NCBI GenBank assembly: GCA_021158405.1
Contig: JAGGUP010000185.1
Span: forward strand, 1 to 34,984
Length of the DNA: 34,984 nucleotides
Origin: Bacteroidales bacterium
GTDB lineage: Bacteria > Bacteroidota > Bacteroidia > Bacteroidales > UBA12170
Direction: 5' to 3'
The first letter of the stretch is position 1; every line of letters begins with the position of its first letter. A model generated the notes under the pieces. That model did no database searches, had not been told where the DNA came from, and saw nothing but the letters and a program-made list of their open reading frames with translations. Both the position numbers and the translations under genes were made by a program. Positions 33,130 through 34,984 of this stretch are shown one piece after another.

Positions 33130-33648
33130 TTATTGGGTTATACTAATGTTTGTGTTATTTACACATAACTGTGTGTAAATTTGATTTACCACTTCCGATT
33201 TTGCTTTGAGACTAAGGATATAAGCATTTTCCAGTTGTTTATTTCCTTGAGCTTGACCAAGTTTTTGTTCTAATTTTTCTGTGTTATTATCTAGCTTGCT
33301 CAAACGATCTTCAGCAGATTCAAAAAGCATCTCTTTGTTATTTGTTTTCATTGCGCAATCCCTTATTTCTATTATCTTTTCATCAGTTTGAGTGCTATAA
33401 TACATCTTCACGTGTAATAATTCTTCTGAAAGTTGGGGTTGTGTTTCCATACTTGGGAATTCTAATAGAGCAAAAATAGCAACCAGCAATAGAATGGTAA
33501 CAGAAGCTGCCAAAGCAAAAGTTGTTTTCGACGCAAAGAGAAAACCCTTATTATTTGTTTTTGGCTTTTCCATTCGGGATAATTTTGCAGCCATTTTTTC
33601 CAGATGATTTACCGAAGCTTCCTCATCGAAAAACGTTTTGTTTTCCAT
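33130..33648 (-). CDS. Single-pass membrane protein, candidate anti-sigma factor
   Basis: 172 aa from the ATG at 33648 (MENKTFFDEEASV); an ATG at 33678 would add 10 residues and overlap the sigma gene by 10 bp. The cytoplasmic N-terminal ~42 residues precede one membrane helix (about 43-62, FALAASVTILLLVAIFALL). The periplasmic part is helical, with a coiled-coil-like stretch (DRLSKLDNNTEKLEQKLGQ). I see no zinc-binding HxxxCxxC motif of ZAS anti-sigma factors. The assignment rests on position directly behind the ECF sigma gene and on the topology, so it is inference rather than family recognition. Confidence 0.65.
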   Translation of the reverse strand: MENKTFFDEEASVNHLEKMAAKLSRMEKPKTNNKGFLFASKTTFALAASVTILLLVAIFALLEFPSMETQPQLSEELLHVKMYYSTQTDEKIIEIRDCAMKTNNKEMLFESAEDRLSKLDNNTEKLEQKLGQAQGNKQLENAYILSLKAKSEVVNQIYTQLCVNNTNISITQ

Positions 33649-33668
33649 GATCTTGTTTTCTAAATTAT

Positions 33669-34244
33669 TTAAGCCCATTTCATTTCCCTTTCTGTTTGAA
33701 CTTTCTGAATCGCTTTTAATAGACTTTGTCGTGCTCGTGAATAACGCGTTCTGGAGAGGCCATAAGTAATGTTTTGAATAGTCGCAATCTCTTCGTGATC
33801 GTAACCTTCAAAAAGGTAAAGCGAAATAATAATGCGGTATTCTTGTTTAATTATTTTCATGGCTTCTTTTATATCTTCTAATCGACAATCATTTTCTATG
33901 TAATCTCCTTCTTCATCCGTTAGCAAAATCTGGCTTTCGTCTAATTCGTTTGTAGGTTTTTGTTTTCGAATAAAATCCATGGCATTATTTATTACTATTC
34001 TTTTTAGCCAGCCACCAAAACTTCCTTCTTCTCGATATAGTTGAATGCGTGTAAAAGCATTCAAAAAAGAATCTTGCATCACATCTTCCGCATCAGCCTG
34101 ATTTTTTAGAATTCGCAGTGCTGAATTATACATAGCTTTATAATAAAGCTGGTAAATTTCCATCTGCGCTTTCTGTTCGCCTTTTTTGCAAGCGGCTATC
34201 AGTTGATGATGAATATCGCGATATTTTGTTTTGGTGAACAACAT
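33669..34244 (-). CDS. ECF-type RNA polymerase sigma factor
   Basis: 191 aa. Region 2 includes ALRILKNQADAEDVMQDSFLNAF (core and -10 binding) and SFGGWLKRIVINNAMDFIRKQ; region 4 includes YRIIISLYLFEGYDHEEIATIQNI and SRARQSLLKAI, the -35 reading helix. Length and lack of region 1.1/3 fit ECF (group 4) sigma factors. It is first in an operon with a membrane protein and three exported repeat proteins, which suggests control of its own envelope regulon. A TATCTTGA upstream (34261-34268, minus) is a poor housekeeping -7; autoregulation through an ECF promoter is possible but I could not define one. Confidence 0.93.
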   Translation of the reverse strand: MLFTKTKYRDIHHQLIAACKKGEQKAQMEIYQLYYKAMYNSALRILKNQADAEDVMQDSFLNAFTRIQLYREEGSFGGWLKRIVINNAMDFIRKQKPTNELDESQILLTDEEGDYIENDCRLEDIKEAMKIIKQEYRIIISLYLFEGYDHEEIATIQNITYGLSRTRYSRARQSLLKAIQKVQTEREMKWA

Positions 34245-34306
34245 CTGTTATAATGACCTATCAAGATACAAATTGTTACACTCGGAACATAGAAAATTTA
34301 TTTTTC

Positions 34307-34339
34307 TTGAGAATGAACGCTCTACTTTTTGTATTTTTA
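34307..34339 (+). promoter_or_regulatory. Weak promoter candidate TTG-N22-TATTTTTA
   Basis: TTG (34307-34309), 22-nt spacer, TATTTTTA (34332-34339), one mismatch from TAnnTTTG, 14 bp before the last gene. A nearby TACTTTTTG has one base too many. Confidence 0.3.
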
Positions 34340-34353
34340 GAAAAATTATTTTT

Positions 34354-34984
34354 ATGAAAAGAGTTGTAGTGTTAGGAGCCGGTTTAGTGGGCGCTCCAAT
34401 GGCTTTAGATTTAGCCAAAAAAAATGAGTATGCTGTTTTATCAGTCGATTTTAATGAGTATAATTTCGCAAAATTGCAAAAAGCCGGAATTCAGACAAAA
34501 AAAATGGACTTTTCAGCAAGAGATTCTATTGAATCTGTCATTGCTGATGCGGATTTTGTTATCAATGCCACTCCGGGTTTTATGGGTTTCGAAAGTTTAA
34601 AACGCGTTATAAACTCAGGAAAGAATTGTATAGATATTGCTTTTTATCCTGAGAATATGTTTGATTTGGATGAGCTGGCAAAAGAAAAAGGAGTGGTTGT
34701 AATTTCAGATATTGGTGTGGCTCCCGGAATGAGTAATTTGCTTTCGGCTTATGGCACAACTTTGTTGGATGAAGCAGAAGACATAAAAATTTATGTGGGA
34801 GGATTGCCTGTAAAACGTGAATTGCCTTGGGAATATAAAGCTCCATTTTCGCCTGTGGATGTGATTGAAGAATATACCCGTCCTGCCCGTTTTGTCGTCG
34901 ATGGTCAGGTTATTACAAAAGCCGCCCTAACCGATGGAGAAATTATTGAGTTTCCTGTTATTGGTGAGTTGGAAGCCTTTAATA
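34354..34984 (+). CDS. Saccharopine dehydrogenase-family oxidoreductase, 3'-truncated by the window edge
   Basis: 210 codons are visible with no stop, running off the window. It starts MKRVVVLGAGLVGAPMA, a Rossmann dinucleotide motif, and continues with INATPGFMGF, IDIAFYPENMFDLDELAKEKGV, and DIGVAPGMSNLLSAYG, which fits the saccharopine dehydrogenase NADP-binding family (PF03435). IYVGGLPVKRELPWEYKAPFSPVDVIEEYTRPA is the start of the second domain. This shares the fold with the SDH at 27587-28921 but is clearly a different subfamily (for example lacking the STGGL..PKYDNNPWNYK block). The exact reaction, such as lysine dehydrogenase or carboxynorspermidine synthase type, is not clear. Divergent to the sigma gene. 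Confidence 0.82.
   Translation, partial: MKRVVVLGAGLVGAPMALDLAKKNEYAVLSVDFNEYNFAKLQKAGIQTKKMDFSARDSIESVIADADFVINATPGFMGFESLKRVINSGKNCIDIAFYPENMFDLDELAKEKGVVVISDIGVAPGMSNLLSAYGTTLLDEAEDIKIYVGGLPVKRELPWEYKAPFSPVDVIEEYTRPARFVVDGQVITKAALTDGEIIEFPVIGELEAFN

Noticed and set aside
33649-33678. Longer start of the anti-sigma candidate overlapping the sigma gene
   Set aside because: The extra ten residues look like untranslated linker, though translational coupling from 33678 cannot be excluded.

Overview
The window looks like chromosomal DNA from a low-GC member of the Bacteroidota. Three things point there. Many genes are preceded by the Bacteroidota -7 promoter element TAnnTTTG, mostly with short leaders. 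Shine-Dalgarno sites are nearly absent. Several families are typical of the phylum: DUF2851, DUF4097, head-GIN/DUF2807, a LysM protein with a periplasmic-binding fold, and an AASS-like split LKR/SDH pair. I saw no rRNA, tRNA, CRISPR array, phage, transposase or plasmid function. Most of the window is housekeeping and envelope DNA, with a few less usual loci.

Layout. 1-1.0 kb: 3' part of a reductive-dehalogenase/QueG-like iron-sulfur protein whose C-terminus runs into a heptamer repeat. 1.1-3.0 kb: M16 peptidase plus O-methyltransferase. 3.0-6.0 kb: folB, a small inverted-repeat element, ybaB, and the lipoate pair lipA-lipB. 6.0-10.9 kb (minus strand): a three-gene operon of a 1224-aa orphan membrane histidine kinase, a small membrane protein and a tropinone-reductase-like SDR. 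11.0-15.8 kb: ahcY and a class II (adenosylcobalamin) ribonucleotide reductase, separated by a 617-bp AT-rich gap. 15.8-20.2 kb (minus strand): a YgaP-like membrane protein, a methyltransferase coupled to a cytosolic-carboxypeptidase-like M14 enzyme, a PspC protein and a sodium:solute symporter. 20.3-27.6 kb (plus strand): DUF2851, a K+ channel with RCK domains, a tandem universal stress protein, an AGCS symporter with a secreted N-terminal extension, and a five-LysM protein. 27.6-30.3 kb (minus strand): saccharopine-pathway lysine catabolism as two genes. 30.4-34.2 kb (minus strand): an operon of ECF sigma factor, membrane anti-sigma candidate and three secreted beta-solenoid proteins, closed by a strong terminator. 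34.35 kb to the end: a partial saccharopine-dehydrogenase-family gene.

How the genes may work together. LipB and LipA make and sulfurate the lipoyl cofactor. AhcY removes the S-adenosylhomocysteine that methyltransferases such as the two in this window produce. LKR and SDH convert lysine through saccharopine. The ECF operon is the strongest candidate for a dedicated system: a sigma/anti-sigma pair with three exported repeat proteins, each using a different turn motif (aromatic-Gly, GSGD, SGA) and two of them sharing a coil register of about 19 residues. Its signal and function cannot be read from sequence.

Several starts were moved from the longest possible ORF because a promoter lies inside the longer ORF or because the family start is downstream: folB, lipA, lipB, the histidine kinase, DUF2851, the K+ channel and the AGCS symporter.
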